DNA from: Maribacter luteus
GTDB lineage: Bacteria > Bacteroidota > Bacteroidia > Flavobacteriales > Flavobacteriaceae
DNA: 64,000 nucleotides
Assembly: GCF_009674825.1 (NCBI RefSeq)
Contig: NZ_WKJH01000005.1
Coordinates: 248,001-312,000 of the forward strand
Direction: 5' to 3'
Part shown: positions 34,749 to 45,302 of the stretch, piece by piece
How the letters are laid out: the number at the start of each line of letters is the position of its first letter
Numbering within the stretch: the stretch's first letter is position 1
Notes under the pieces: model-generated
Seen by the model: only the letters and a program-made list of their open reading frames with translations
Told to the model about the DNA's origin: nothing
The model's database searches: none
Translations under genes and position numbers: made by a program

Positions 34749-37700
34749 AATAATCTTTAACTTTAATTTGATAATTTTGACGCAAAGGTAACGCTTGCCT
34801 ATTTAATATTTCAATGTTGTTTTTGTATCCATCAAGTATTGCAGGCTTGGACAAAATTGGATTCCTAAATAAATTTAGATTGGTGCTACTTTCCCGCTCC
34901 GATTTTCGGCCTTTAGATAAAGTCGCGTTTTCCAATTTCAATAACTCGTGTTCTATATTATTAACTTTACTTACTGTACGTTTGGTGATACCGTTTTCAA
35001 GCAAATCGTTCTCAAAATCTTCCATTTGTTTTATCAACTTTTCGCCTAGTTTCCTTTCATCCGAATCTATCATCTCCTTTAGTTCATCCTCCAATTGATT
35101 ACGGAGCATTTGCTGTTGTTTATATATCTCGTATATTTCTTTAAGTTCTTCCTCACCAATTCCGTTAACCCCTTCATTGCCATTAGTATCATCTTTGCCT
35201 CTAGCGTTCTTTTTATCGCCTTTGCCCTTAGTATCACCACCTGCATTTCCTTCTTCCCCTTCACCTTTTTGACCATTTTCACCATTTTCCCCTTTTTGTT
35301 CTTGTCCTTCGCCTTGGGCCTGTCCACTTTTGTCATCTCCCATACCCTCGATTTTTTCTTTTAAATCTCCTTGACCCTTTATTATATCAGGTAATTGAAA
35401 ACCTGGTTCACCTTTGCCTGAACCTGAACCGGCCTGCATACTTTGCTGCATATTATCCAAAATATTGGCAAGAAAATCCGCTAAGCCATTACTAGCATTC
35501 AAAACATATTTTTGATAAGATACACCCTGGTACATTTGATTATCCGCAATACTCTCTAATGATTTGTCTATGTTGTAATAAACCTCCGTTATCTGCTCGT
35601 TAACATACTCAGAAAGTTCAGCCCTTCTCAAAGACAAAGCGAAAAGACTATCATCAACATGCTCAAACAAGCTCCGTAATTCCTTTTGGTCCCTAACCGA
35701 TTTTGAAAAATTTGCAACATCTAGATCAGTTTCTTCCAAGTCGTCGAACAATTCTTCTTGATTAAAAGAAAATATCACAAGATTATCGAGTATTTGCCTA
35801 AGCATTTCAGCATCTTCTGTAATTGTAGAACCTCCCCCATCAGAAGCCGAGCTTTCTAATTTCTCTGCCATTTCCTTCATTTTATCAGAAGCAGATTTTT
35901 GTTTTTTACCGATTTTATCCAAGTTTGATTTAGAATCCTGTTCATCTTTATTAGAATCTAAAGATTGCGTTTTATTAAAATCCTGTACTATTGATTTTTG
36001 ATCTTCTTTAATAGCTTCTTCTTTTTTAGAATCATAATTCAAATCAATAGGTTTTTTTAACCGATCATTATCCTTTTGTAATTCTTTAAATTCCTTTGTA
36101 AAATCGTCAAAATCTTCATTGAGTTTTTCCTGATCTTTACTATCTTCTTTTGTCTTCGGTTTGTTAGCTAATAATTCTTGCTTTTCTGCAAGCTTTTTTA
36201 ATTCATTAGCCATTTGCGCAACCTTTTCAGTTACATAATATCTCTTGGTCAATTCTAGAAGTTGTTCTAAATTTCGTTTACTATTTTGTTGCTTTTTCCC
36301 TAGTTCATCTAATCGTTTACTTAATTCTTCCTTATCTATTTTATCAGCAATTTTATTAAGCTCATCTAGGAGTTTTTCATTTTTTCTTGCTTCAATCTCC
36401 TGTCTTTCCAACCGTTCTTGCAATAATTTACTATTTTCATCTTCATTATCTGTTTTCTTTAAGCTCTCTTGAAGCTGTTTGCTATAATTCTGCATTAGTT
36501 CTTCCTGAACCTTTTGTTTCTTTAAGAAGTTCTTAATCTCATTTTGATCATTGAAGTTCAATTCTTTCTTTTCCTTCTGTGCCCTATTAATTTTATCCAA
36601 TTCTTTATCCTGTTCCGCAAGTTTATCCAACGAACGATCCATATTCTTAATAATAGCTTCACGGATCTGAAGATCTTTATTTATCAATTCATTTTCATTG
36701 AACAACCTACTTCTGAATATTTTACTTTTAACCCCCTTACTTCCATTAATTCCATCATTATCATTAGCTTGAAAATAAAATTCATAATCAACATTCTCAT
36801 TGACAACCAATCCTGATGGGAAGGTGTAATAAAATTGACTATAGTTTGAATTGGGTTTAAGCAAATTTATAACCTGTTTACTTTCAGGTTGTTCAATATC
36901 ATAACACACTAATGTAATAGAACGTAATCCGTAATCATCAGTTGATTCCCCAACATAGTATGAAGTGTTAGGATTAAGTGAATCCAAAACTTGTTGAACT
37001 TTTATAGTCGGAAAGGCATCTTTGATAACCGTAAAGCTATAATCCAATTTTTCATAATCCTTTACATTGTCATTTGAAGCGGTAATTTGGTAATCATATG
37101 AAAATAGAATAGATTTTGATAAAGTAAATGTTCTAGAATTTTCAGAAAAATTCCATACGGTATCTTTATCTACCAGATGTATTGCACCCGTATTTTCCCC
37201 TTTAATATTCCATGTGACTTCTGTTCCTTCAGGTACAAATGCACTACCGGTACTCCTTAAAATCTCGTTTTCCCTTTTTAGATACCCAGGAAAAACCAAT
37301 TTCATTTCAAAACTCTGTATCGAAGGTATATCTACAACCTCTAATTGATATTTTTCTGACTTTATATTACCAGATACAAATTGAAAATACGAATCTTGAA
37401 GTGGCGGGGAAAAAGTATAAGAGAATATATCATCTTCTTTTTGAAGAATTAACTCCTTACCATTAATATCAATGTATGCAACGTCCGGACGAACACTTCC
37501 AAGAGTAGTAACCTGAATCGTATACGATTTATCCTCCAAAGCCTTCAAGTCATTATTAAGCAAATGAAACGTAAATGGAGCTGGGGGTGCATAGGCCACG
37601 TCATAATTGAGTACCCTATTATAAGAACTAAAAAAAGAGTTCAAGTTACCTGAAATATAAATAGCTATAAAAACAAGAATCGGAATCAACAGATAGCGTG

Positions 37701-38157
37701 CATATTTAAAAATATCCATATAATCTATAGCCTTGACGAAAGGTATATTGCCTAAATCATTACTACGTTGTTCAATACTAGCTAGTAATAATTCCGATTG
37801 GTATTTACTTTCGGTAAGATCGAAAAGATTGTACAATTTATCAGCAACATCTGGAAAATGAGCACCAATAAGCCGTGAAGCTTCTTTATATGTTAGTCCT
37901 CTTTTTAACCTAAATAAAAATAGTATTGGGACTACAATAAATTTATAAAAGAGCACCAGTGTTAACAACAGTAGACAAAAGAAAAGTAACATTCTCCATG
38001 TATTGCCCAACCAAAGAAGATATTCGATTCCAACGATAAAAAAAGACAAAATCATTCCTAGTGTTAAAAAAAGAAGAATTCCTTTAATCAACATCTTAGA
38101 ATAATACTTTCTAGTGAAGTGATTTAATTTATCAATTATGTCATCGTAAGCCTTCAA
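34732..38157 (-). CDS. DUF4175 family membrane protein
   Basis: A 1141-residue protein with three N-terminal membrane spans (~23-88 and ~155-172), an Ig-like extracytoplasmic middle (~180-500), a long charged coiled coil (~500-760), a low-complexity Gly/Glu/Lys/Gln run (~955-1010, QAQGEGQEQKGEN and similar) and a helical C-terminus. It matches the Bacteroidetes DUF4175 layout. The function is unknown, with an envelope or scaffold role likely. It overlaps ybeY by 17 bases, so it is probably the first gene of a DUF4175-ybeY-mnmG unit. Confidence 0.85.
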   Translation of the reverse strand: MKAYDDIIDKLNHFTRKYYSKMLIKGILLFLTLGMILSFFIVGIEYLLWLGNTWRMLLFFCLLLLTLVLFYKFIVVPILFLFRLKRGLTYKEASRLIGAHFPDVADKLYNLFDLTESKYQSELLLASIEQRSNDLGNIPFVKAIDYMDIFKYARYLLIPILVFIAIYISGNLNSFFSSYNRVLNYDVAYAPPAPFTFHLLNNDLKALEDKSYTIQVTTLGSVRPDVAYIDINGKELILQKEDDIFSYTFSPPLQDSYFQFVSGNIKSEKYQLEVVDIPSIQSFEMKLVFPGYLKRENEILRSTGSAFVPEGTEVTWNIKGENTGAIHLVDKDTVWNFSENSRTFTLSKSILFSYDYQITASNDNVKDYEKLDYSFTVIKDAFPTIKVQQVLDSLNPNTSYYVGESTDDYGLRSITLVCYDIEQPESKQVINLLKPNSNYSQFYYTFPSGLVVNENVDYEFYFQANDNDGINGSKGVKSKIFRSRLFNENELINKDLQIREAIIKNMDRSLDKLAEQDKELDKINRAQKEKKELNFNDQNEIKNFLKKQKVQEELMQNYSKQLQESLKKTDNEDENSKLLQERLERQEIEARKNEKLLDELNKIADKIDKEELSKRLDELGKKQQNSKRNLEQLLELTKRYYVTEKVAQMANELKKLAEKQELLANKPKTKEDSKDQEKLNEDFDDFTKEFKELQKDNDRLKKPIDLNYDSKKEEAIKEDQKSIVQDFNKTQSLDSNKDEQDSKSNLDKIGKKQKSASDKMKEMAEKLESSASDGGGSTITEDAEMLRQILDNLVIFSFNQEELFDDLEETDLDVANFSKSVRDQKELRSLFEHVDDSLFALSLRRAELSEYVNEQITEVYYNIDKSLESIADNQMYQGVSYQKYVLNASNGLADFLANILDNMQQSMQAGSGSGKGEPGFQLPDIIKGQGDLKEKIEGMGDDKSGQAQGEGQEQKGENGENGQKGEGEEGNAGGDTKGKGDKKNARGKDDTNGNEGVNGIGEEELKEIYEIYKQQQMLRNQLEDELKEMIDSDERKLGEKLIKQMEDFENDLLENGITKRTVSKVNNIEHELLKLENATLSKGRKSERESSTNLNLFRNPILSKPAILDGYKNNIEILNRQALPLRQNYQIKVKDYFERND

Positions 38158-38259
38158 AATATAACGTATTTTATACCAAGATAAATGATCTCTTGTACTT
38201 CAACATCAAAATCTTGTTAAAACACCCCTCCATAACGTATCTATCACTATAATTCTTCC

Positions 38260-38290
38260 TTTGGTTCATGCCGCTGATCCCCTATCTTTG
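38260..38290 (+). promoter_or_regulatory. promoter of gltX, full consensus
   Basis: TTTG (38260-38263), a spacer of exactly 19 bases and TATCTTTG (38283-38290) match the Bacteroidetes housekeeping promoter at every defined position. The leader to the ATG is about 13 bases. Confidence 0.85.
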
Positions 38291-38309
38291 CTAAAATAGA
38301 AACGATTAT

Positions 38310-39815
38310 ATGAGTAAGAAAGTAAGAGTTAGATTTGCTCCAAGTCCAACCGGGCCTTTACATATCGGTGGTGTACGAACCGCCCTTTTCAATTATTTGT
38401 TCGCCAAACAGCATAAAGGTGATTTTATACTACGTATAGAGGATACCGATCAAAACAGATACGTAGACGGTGCAGAAAAATATATTATAGATTCCTTGCA
38501 GTGGTGTGGGTTATCTTTTGATGAAGGCCCTGGAAAAGACAAAGGTTATGGTCCCTACCGTCAAAGTGAAAGAAAGCATCTTTATAAGGAATACGCCGAA
38601 ACCCTAATCAATAATTGTCACGCCTATTATGCCTTCGATACTGCAGAAGAATTGGATGCCCATAGAAAAGATCATGAAGTTAAGGGAAAAACCTTTATTT
38701 ATAATTGGCACAATCGTCTAAAATTAAAAAATTCGCTCTCTTTGAGTAAAGAGGAAACCCAAAGGAGGATTGATTCTGGTGAAGACTACGTAATCCGCTT
38801 TTTTACACCACAAGATCAAAAATTACATTTAGAGGATATCATCAGGGGAGACATTGAAATAGACACCAACATATTAGATGATAAGGTGCTTTATAAAAGT
38901 GATGGTATGCCAACTTATCATCTAGCCAATATAGTTGATGACCACCTAATGCAAATTACACATGTAATTCGTGGTGAGGAATGGCTTCCGTCTTTGGCCC
39001 TGCACCAACTATTATATAAAGCCTTTAATTGGGAAACACCGGAATTCGCACATTTACCTTTAATCATGAAACCGGTAGGCAAAGGTAAATTAAGCAAGCG
39101 AGACGGAGAAAAACTTGGTTTTCCCGTATTTCCCCTTAATTGGAATGAATCCAAAGGCTATCGTGAAGCAGGTTTCTTCCCCGAAGCCGTTGTTAACTTT
39201 TTAGCCCTATTAGGTTGGAACCCGGGCACTGAACAAGAAATATTCAGTCTTGAAGAACTTATAGCTAACTTTAGTTTAGACCGTGTGAACAAATCAGGCG
39301 CACGTTTTGATCCAGAAAAAAACAAATGGTATAATCACCAATACCTGCAGAACAAGACTAATGAAGAATTAGCTACTTTATTCGCAGCTGAACTTACCAA
39401 ACGTGAAATTCCAGTATCTTTTCCCGATATCACATATCTAGAAAAAGTAGTGGCACTAATAAAAGAACGGGCAGATTTCGTCGCTGATTTTTGGGAATTA
39501 AGTGACTACTTTTTTGAAGCGCCAAAGGTTTATGATGAAAAAGCGGTACGTAAACAATGGAAAGAAGACACTCCGTCGATACTAACAGAATTAAAATCCG
39601 TACTGAAAGATATTAAGGATTTTTCATCCGAAAATATAGAGACCATAGTAAAACAATGGATTACCGACAAAGAACTTTCTTTTGGTAAAGTAATGCCTCC
39701 CCTTCGTTTAATTATCGTTGGAGGAATGAAAGGTCCCCACATATTCGATATTCTGGAAATGATAGGTTCTAAAGAAACTATAGATAGAATAGAAAATGCG
39801 ATAAACCGACTTTAA
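38310..39815 (+). CDS. gltX: glutamate--tRNA ligase
   Basis: A 501-residue class I synthetase. It has the HIGH-type signature FAPSPTGPLHIGGVRTALFN (~8-27), DTDQNRY, HVIRGEEWLPSLALHQLLY, the KLSKRDG loop (~258-264) and a C-terminal helical anticodon-binding region. It charges tRNA-Glu. The length is normal. Confidence 0.96.
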   Translation: MSKKVRVRFAPSPTGPLHIGGVRTALFNYLFAKQHKGDFILRIEDTDQNRYVDGAEKYIIDSLQWCGLSFDEGPGKDKGYGPYRQSERKHLYKEYAETLINNCHAYYAFDTAEELDAHRKDHEVKGKTFIYNWHNRLKLKNSLSLSKEETQRRIDSGEDYVIRFFTPQDQKLHLEDIIRGDIEIDTNILDDKVLYKSDGMPTYHLANIVDDHLMQITHVIRGEEWLPSLALHQLLYKAFNWETPEFAHLPLIMKPVGKGKLSKRDGEKLGFPVFPLNWNESKGYREAGFFPEAVVNFLALLGWNPGTEQEIFSLEELIANFSLDRVNKSGARFDPEKNKWYNHQYLQNKTNEELATLFAAELTKREIPVSFPDITYLEKVVALIKERADFVADFWELSDYFFEAPKVYDEKAVRKQWKEDTPSILTELKSVLKDIKDFSSENIETIVKQWITDKELSFGKVMPPLRLIIVGGMKGPHIFDILEMIGSKETIDRIENAINRL

Positions 39816-39902
39816 ACCTATCTTGTAACAAAACAACACATTTTCATACGTATATAAAAAAGTCTTTTCGTAAATTCATTAACTAACAAAATCATATGTA
39901 TT

Positions 39903-40829
39903 ATGGGTGACTATCTATTAATTCCCTTATTCCTTTTTTTATTGGTAACCATTGCCTCAGGAATATTTATCGTCAAACAACAAACCGCAGTTCTCATTGA
40001 AACTTTTGGAAAGTTTACAAGTGTTCGGCATTCTGGTATTCAATTTAAAATACCGTTCGTTCAGCGTATTGCTGCCCGTGTTGGGTTAAAAATCCAACAG
40101 CTCGATGTTATTGTCGAAACCAAAACTTTGGATGATGTTTTTGTAAAATTGAAAGTCTCTGTACAATATGTAGTCATCAAAGAAAAAGTATACGAAGCTT
40201 TTTATAAATTGGAATATCCCCATGATCAAATTACATCCTATGTATTCGACGTAGTTCGTGCCGAAGTCCCTAAAATGAAATTAGATGATGTCTTCGTAAA
40301 AAAAGACGACATAGCCATTGCCGTTAAAGCTGAGTTACAGGATGCTATGATCAACTATGGGTACGACATCATAAAGACCTTAGTCACCGATATTGATCCT
40401 GATGCCCAGGTAAAAGCGGCAATGAACCGAATTAATGCCTCTGAACGAGAAAAAATTGCGGCCCAGTTCGAAGGTGATGCCGCAAGGATCCTTATAGTAG
40501 AAAAAGCAAAAGCCGAGGCAGAAAGTAAAAGATTACAAGGACAGGGTATTGCAGATCAACGTAGGGAAATCGCACGAGGTTTGGAAGAATCCGTTGAGGT
40601 TTTGAACAAGGTTGGAATAAATTCCCAAGAAGCCTCTGCCCTAATTGTCGTAACCCAGCACTATGATACGTTACAATCTATCGGTGAGGAAACCAACACC
40701 AATTTAATCCTTCTTCCGAATTCACCACAAGCAGGTAGTGATATGTTGAATAATATGGTCGCCTCATTTACTGCAAGTAACATGATAGGGGAACAAATGA
40801 AAAAGACGAACACCAAAAAAGAAAAATAA
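39903..40829 (+). CDS. SPFH/stomatin-like membrane protein
   Basis: A 308-residue protein with one N-terminal membrane span (~4-23), an SPFH/band-7 domain (~23-190: IVKQQTAVLIETFGKFTSV, RVGLKIQQLDVIVETKTLDD, GYDIIKTLVTDIDPD) and an Ala/Glu-rich coiled coil (INASEREKIAAQFEGDAARI). Members scaffold membrane microdomains and control proteases. It follows gltX after 87 bases. It lacks a partner NfeD gene nearby. Confidence 0.88.
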   Translation: MGDYLLIPLFLFLLVTIASGIFIVKQQTAVLIETFGKFTSVRHSGIQFKIPFVQRIAARVGLKIQQLDVIVETKTLDDVFVKLKVSVQYVVIKEKVYEAFYKLEYPHDQITSYVFDVVRAEVPKMKLDDVFVKKDDIAIAVKAELQDAMINYGYDIIKTLVTDIDPDAQVKAAMNRINASEREKIAAQFEGDAARILIVEKAKAEAESKRLQGQGIADQRREIARGLEESVEVLNKVGINSQEASALIVVTQHYDTLQSIGEETNTNLILLPNSPQAGSDMLNNMVASFTASNMIGEQMKKTNTKKEK

Positions 40830-40850
40830 ATTTTCTTCAAATAAAAAAGA

Positions 40851-40881
40851 AAACCACTTATAGCTTATAAGTGGTTTTTTT
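40851..40881 (+). terminator. terminator after the SPFH gene
   Basis: AAACCACTTATA (40851-40862) is the perfect complement of TATAAGTGGTTT (40866-40877), with a 3-base loop and a T run. Confidence 0.9.
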
Positions 40882-41079
40882 ATGTAAAATATTCTTATTG
40901 GTATCTTTTTAGGCCATTAAATCATAATTCTTGATTGTAAGAAGATTTAAGAACACTTCTAACACAAGACCTATCTCATATATTGTCCATTTTAAAAAAT
41001 GCCTTAGAACACATTTAAAAGAGGCTTTTTGAATAGATAATACCGATTGATATATTATATTTGATCAAGAATATCGATA

Positions 41080-42765
41080 CTAGTTGTTCTGTTGGATTTT
41101 CGCCCAAGTGTCCCTTAAACCGACCGTTTTATTAAAAACCAATTTTTCAGGAGTAGAATCTTGATCCACACAGAAATACCCCAATCTTTGAAATTGCACC
41201 CGATCTTCAATTTTAGCTGATTTAAGACTTGGCTCTAAATAACCCTTGATTATTTTCAAAGCATCAGGATTTATGAATTCCATAAAATCTTTATCCTTAT
41301 GGGTATCCGGGCTTTCGTCCAAGAACAAACGATCATATACACGAACCTCGGCCTCCAAAGCATGCTTAATGGAAACCCAATGTAAAGTACCTTTCACTTT
41401 ACGAAGGCTTTCTTCCGAACCACTTCCACTTTTACTTTTAGGATCATACGTACATTGTATTTCGGTAATGTTCCCGTCTGCATCCTTGGTACAGCTTTCC
41501 GCTTTTATGATGTAGGCATTTTTCAACCGTACCTCACCCCCAAGTTTCAATCTAAAAAACTTACGATTGGCCTCTTCCCTGAAATCATTCTTTTCAATAT
41601 AGATTTCCCTAGAAAATGGAACTTGCCTTGATCCTGCATTTTCATCTTCAGGATTATTCTCAGCTTCTAACCATTCTTCTTCGTTTTCAGGATAATTCGT
41701 AATAACAACTTTCACAGGATCCAAGACGCCCATAACCCTAGGTGCCACCTTGTTCAAATGTTCACGTACATGAAACTCCAGTAAAGAAACATCTATTAAA
41801 TTTTCCCTTTTGGCTATACCTATAGTATCAGCAAAATTACGAATGGCCTCTGGAGTATATCCCCTACGTCGAAGTCCGGAAATCGTTGGCATTCTTGGAT
41901 CATCCCAACCGTTAACAACGTTTTCCTCTACCAACTTCAACAGTTTACGCTTACTAACAATAGTATGGCTTAAGTTTCGTCTTGCAAATTCCCGTTGTTT
42001 GGGCCTTACCGATTTCTTATCATAAACTTGGTCTAAAAACCAATCATATAATTCACGATGTGGTAAAAACTCCAATGTACATATTGAATGTGAAACCTGC
42101 TCAATATAATCACTTTCCCCATGTGTCCAATCATACATCGGATAAATACACCAATCGGTATTTGTTCTATGGTGAGCCTTATGAAGAATTCGATACATAA
42201 TGGGATCACGCATCAGCATATTCGAAGATGACATGTCTATCTTAGCACGAAGTACATGTGTACCCTCCTTAAAATCACCCCTTTTCATAGATTCGAACAA
42301 CTCTAAATTCTCTTCTACGGTTCGGTCACGATAAGGGCTTGGTGAACCCGGTTCGGTCGGTGTGCCTTTTTGATCGGCCATTTCTTCTGAAGATTGACTG
42401 TCTACATATGCCTTTCCTTTTTCAATCAACAAAACGGCCCAATCATATAGTTGCTGAAAATAATCGGAAGCATACCGTTCGGTATCCCACTGGAAACCTA
42501 ACCATTCAACATCCCTTTTTATTGCATCTACAAACTCTTGTTCCTCCTTTACTGGATTGGTATCATCAAACCTCAAGTTAACCGGAGCATTATAACGTAT
42601 TCCCAATCCGAAATTGAGACAAATTGAACTGGCATGACCTATATGCAAATAACCATTTGGCTCTGGCGGAAAACGAAATCGCAATTTATCCTTTGAAAAA
42701 CCGTTATTAAGGTCCTCCTCTATTATATGTTCAATGAAATTCAATGATTTTGACGCTTCACTCAT
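41080..42765 (-). CDS. glnS: glutamine--tRNA ligase
   Basis: About 561 residues. The start at 42765 (MSEASKSLNFIEHII) is chosen because the longer reading from 42834 passes through the -7 box at 42786-42793. The enzyme has FRFPPEPNGYLHIGHASSIC, DDTNPVKEEQEF, PTMYDW-like YPMYDWTHGESDYIE, the KMSKS-type VSKRKLLKLV and the GlnRS beta-barrel C-terminus. Its direct tRNA-Gln charging fits the Bacteroidetes pattern. Confidence 0.94.
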   Translation of the reverse strand: MSEASKSLNFIEHIIEEDLNNGFSKDKLRFRFPPEPNGYLHIGHASSICLNFGLGIRYNAPVNLRFDDTNPVKEEQEFVDAIKRDVEWLGFQWDTERYASDYFQQLYDWAVLLIEKGKAYVDSQSSEEMADQKGTPTEPGSPSPYRDRTVEENLELFESMKRGDFKEGTHVLRAKIDMSSSNMLMRDPIMYRILHKAHHRTNTDWCIYPMYDWTHGESDYIEQVSHSICTLEFLPHRELYDWFLDQVYDKKSVRPKQREFARRNLSHTIVSKRKLLKLVEENVVNGWDDPRMPTISGLRRRGYTPEAIRNFADTIGIAKRENLIDVSLLEFHVREHLNKVAPRVMGVLDPVKVVITNYPENEEEWLEAENNPEDENAGSRQVPFSREIYIEKNDFREEANRKFFRLKLGGEVRLKNAYIIKAESCTKDADGNITEIQCTYDPKSKSGSGSEESLRKVKGTLHWVSIKHALEAEVRVYDRLFLDESPDTHKDKDFMEFINPDALKIIKGYLEPSLKSAKIEDRVQFQRLGYFCVDQDSTPEKLVFNKTVGLRDTWAKIQQNN

Positions 42766-42785
42766 CTGACTTATTTTAAGCAGAG

Positions 42786-42793
42786 CAAATGTA
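42786..42793 (-). promoter_or_regulatory. -7 box of glnS
   Basis: TACATTTG on the minus strand matches TAnnTTTG and lies 20 bases before the chosen ATG, giving a short leader. No clear -33 box. Confidence 0.5.
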
Positions 42794-42847
42794 GCAAAAT
42801 TGCAGGGATTACAGGCTATTAAATGCCCTAGCATACAAATAGTAGGA

Positions 42848-42916
42848 TTTCACAACATAAATAGTATGCAGCACAACAATATATTTTTTACACTGTTAAT
42901 AAGTTTAATATTTGTT
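42848..42916 (+). promoter_or_regulatory. shared upstream element of sprC (copy 1)
   Basis: TTTCACAACATAAA (42848-42861), exactly 44 bases, then TAATATTTGTT (42906-42916). The same two blocks with the same spacing occur before sprB. TAATATTTG resembles the -7 box TAnnTTTG with one extra base. The spacer sequence is not conserved, which favours two functional blocks over a recent duplication. Confidence 0.55.
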
Positions 42917-43033
42917 TTTGAATACTAACACAATAAAATGGAAATACAGCATACCCAACTGTAAATCCTTAAAAATGAACCCCAAATCAACCCAGTCAGA
43001 CGGTAAATTATTGATATTTAAAAAGCACTACTT

Positions 43034-45289
43034 ATGAAATCTACATTAAATTTTCATGCCCGTCTTATTCTAATCGCTTTTATGCTATTTGGTTTTAACC
43101 AACTCTCAGCACAAATTCTTGTCAATGCACCTGAAGCCGCAGACAATCCAAATTTATCAGGTAATGATGCATGGACCGCCATATGCGCAGGTGTTGGTGG
43201 TTTTAACCAGTATTATGTTAATATATCCTGGGCTGGTACCGCAAATAGTGGTAATGAATTTATCCTGGAGCTATCCGATAAGGATGGTGATTTTACCAAT
43301 CCTGTTGAATTAACAAGGGTAGGTGATCAAAACAGTAATACTTCAAAAGAATTCGATGCGGAATTCGCTATTCCTACAGATACAAGGGGAGATGGTTTTA
43401 AAATGAGGGTTCGGTCTACAGACCCCGCTTATACCAGTAGCGCCTCTACCGCTTATGCCATGTATTATATGGATGTTACCAATAATATAAATATCAGTGA
43501 CGATGGCAGTGGCGTGCCACCGGGAATGGTATGTTCAACAGGGCCTATTACCCTACAGGTAGACAATGTTGCCAATCCAGATACCTATCAGTATATATGG
43601 TATATGAGCGGCAGCCCCATTACCGGTGAAACAGGACATACTTTAACTGTTAGTACTTCAGGAATGTACTATGCCATTATTGATTATGGTAATGCATGTT
43701 CGGGTTCTGCAAATACGGACTCTAACATTGTTGATGTTACCATAGGCTCAGGTGGTGAAGGTATTTTCATTAATCCACCATCTAAAAATATACTATGTGC
43801 CGGCGAAACGGAAACATTAAGTATCAATACCACAGATCCCTCATGGAATTATATTTGGTTCAAAGACGGCGTCCAGATTGCCGGGGCCACCTCATCAACA
43901 TATACCGTTGATGCCAACAATGCCGATTTTGCCGGGGATTATCAAATTGAAATTTCTTCCAGCTCTATATGCAATGAACGCTCTGCCGCCATTACATTTT
44001 CAAATGCAGATGATTTTACCGTTACAAGGGAAAATGAAGAGAATCTAGTACTATTACCAACCCAAACGAAAAATTTGAGTGTTACCACCTCTGCCATATC
44101 CCCAACGTACAAATGGTACAGGAATGGTACCGAAATAACTGGCGAAACCAATGCTACCCTCAGTACCAATCAAGAGGGCACCTATTATGTAGAGGTAACC
44201 CAAGGTGGGGGCACTTGTCCAGGTACCATTAAGAATTCTGAAACCACAACTATTATTGTTCCGGATTCTTTTGAGATCATTACGGATTATGCCTCTAGTT
44301 ATATTGCTTGTGAATCAACCGATATGGTACTTCAAATACAAACCATAAATGCTATTTTATCCGATGCAACCACTATTGATGTAACAGCTGATATACTTTC
44401 TGATTTTAATTTTCAATGGAAATTGAACGGATCGAATATAGCCGGAGCCACCAGTAATTCAATCAGTTTAACCGATACGACTGAAAACGGGGATTATTCG
44501 GTAGATGGAAGCATTTCTACTTATACGGCAACCAGCAATACATTACCGGTACAACTCCTAACATCTGAAATTTTGACCATCGAAAGTACTAGTGCCGTGT
44601 ATTGTAGTTCATCGGACACAGTAACCCTAAGTACCACTACCGATCTAACAAGTGAATCCTTTGAGTGGCAAAAAGATGGGGTTACGGTAAATACCACAGA
44701 CAGTTCATTTGATATAAACGACACTGGCATATACCGATTGGTTTTAGAAAGAAACGGTTGTTCTTTGAACTCCAATGAAATTACAATTTCATCGCTCGAC
44801 GAATCCTTAATCTCTTTAGACCCTGAAGGTGATGTTGTATTGCCAGAAGGCACTTCAAGAACTATTACTGCAAGTGGTGGTACCGCTTACCGTTGGTACG
44901 ATGCCGCAAATAATGAACTAAGTTCCCTTTCTTCAGTGACAGTAACCGAAGAAGGAACCTACACACTTATCGCAAATATCGATAACTGTGAAATAATTAG
45001 ACAAATTAACGTTACCCTATTAGATACCTTTAAGATTCCCAATGTTATCAGTCCAAATGGTGACGGTATAAACGACCAATGGGTAATTCCTAATTCGTAT
45101 TCAAATAAATCAGACGTTAACGTTATCATTTATAACGAAAAAGGAGAGGAGCTTTTGAATGAATATGATTATAAAAATTCATGGCCATCCTCTTCACAAG
45201 CATTTCCAAAGCAAAACATGGTATTCTATTACAAAATACGTAATGCCCAGGGAATCTTGAAACAAGGTACCATAACTGTAATTAGATAA
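43034..45289 (+). CDS. sprC: SprC-like gliding motility protein with T9SS type B sorting domain
   Basis: A 751-residue secreted protein. A signal peptide (~1-26) is followed by several Ig-like modules with paired Cys (for example CAGETETLSINTTDP and YIWFKDGVQIAGATSST, ~253-290). The last ~85 residues form the gliding-motility-associated type B C-terminal domain (KIPNVISPNGDGINDQWVI), which targets cargo to the type IX secretion system. Position before the SprD-like and SprB-like genes matches the F. johnsoniae sprC-sprD-sprB-sprF order. It is 13 bases upstream of sprD. Confidence 0.78.
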   Translation: MKSTLNFHARLILIAFMLFGFNQLSAQILVNAPEAADNPNLSGNDAWTAICAGVGGFNQYYVNISWAGTANSGNEFILELSDKDGDFTNPVELTRVGDQNSNTSKEFDAEFAIPTDTRGDGFKMRVRSTDPAYTSSASTAYAMYYMDVTNNINISDDGSGVPPGMVCSTGPITLQVDNVANPDTYQYIWYMSGSPITGETGHTLTVSTSGMYYAIIDYGNACSGSANTDSNIVDVTIGSGGEGIFINPPSKNILCAGETETLSINTTDPSWNYIWFKDGVQIAGATSSTYTVDANNADFAGDYQIEISSSSICNERSAAITFSNADDFTVTRENEENLVLLPTQTKNLSVTTSAISPTYKWYRNGTEITGETNATLSTNQEGTYYVEVTQGGGTCPGTIKNSETTTIIVPDSFEIITDYASSYIACESTDMVLQIQTINAILSDATTIDVTADILSDFNFQWKLNGSNIAGATSNSISLTDTTENGDYSVDGSISTYTATSNTLPVQLLTSEILTIESTSAVYCSSSDTVTLSTTTDLTSESFEWQKDGVTVNTTDSSFDINDTGIYRLVLERNGCSLNSNEITISSLDESLISLDPEGDVVLPEGTSRTITASGGTAYRWYDAANNELSSLSSVTVTEEGTYTLIANIDNCEIIRQINVTLLDTFKIPNVISPNGDGINDQWVIPNSYSNKSDVNVIIYNEKGEELLNEYDYKNSWPSSSQAFPKQNMVFYYKIRNAQGILKQGTITVIR

Positions 45290-45302
45290 ATTAACTAATA
45301 CA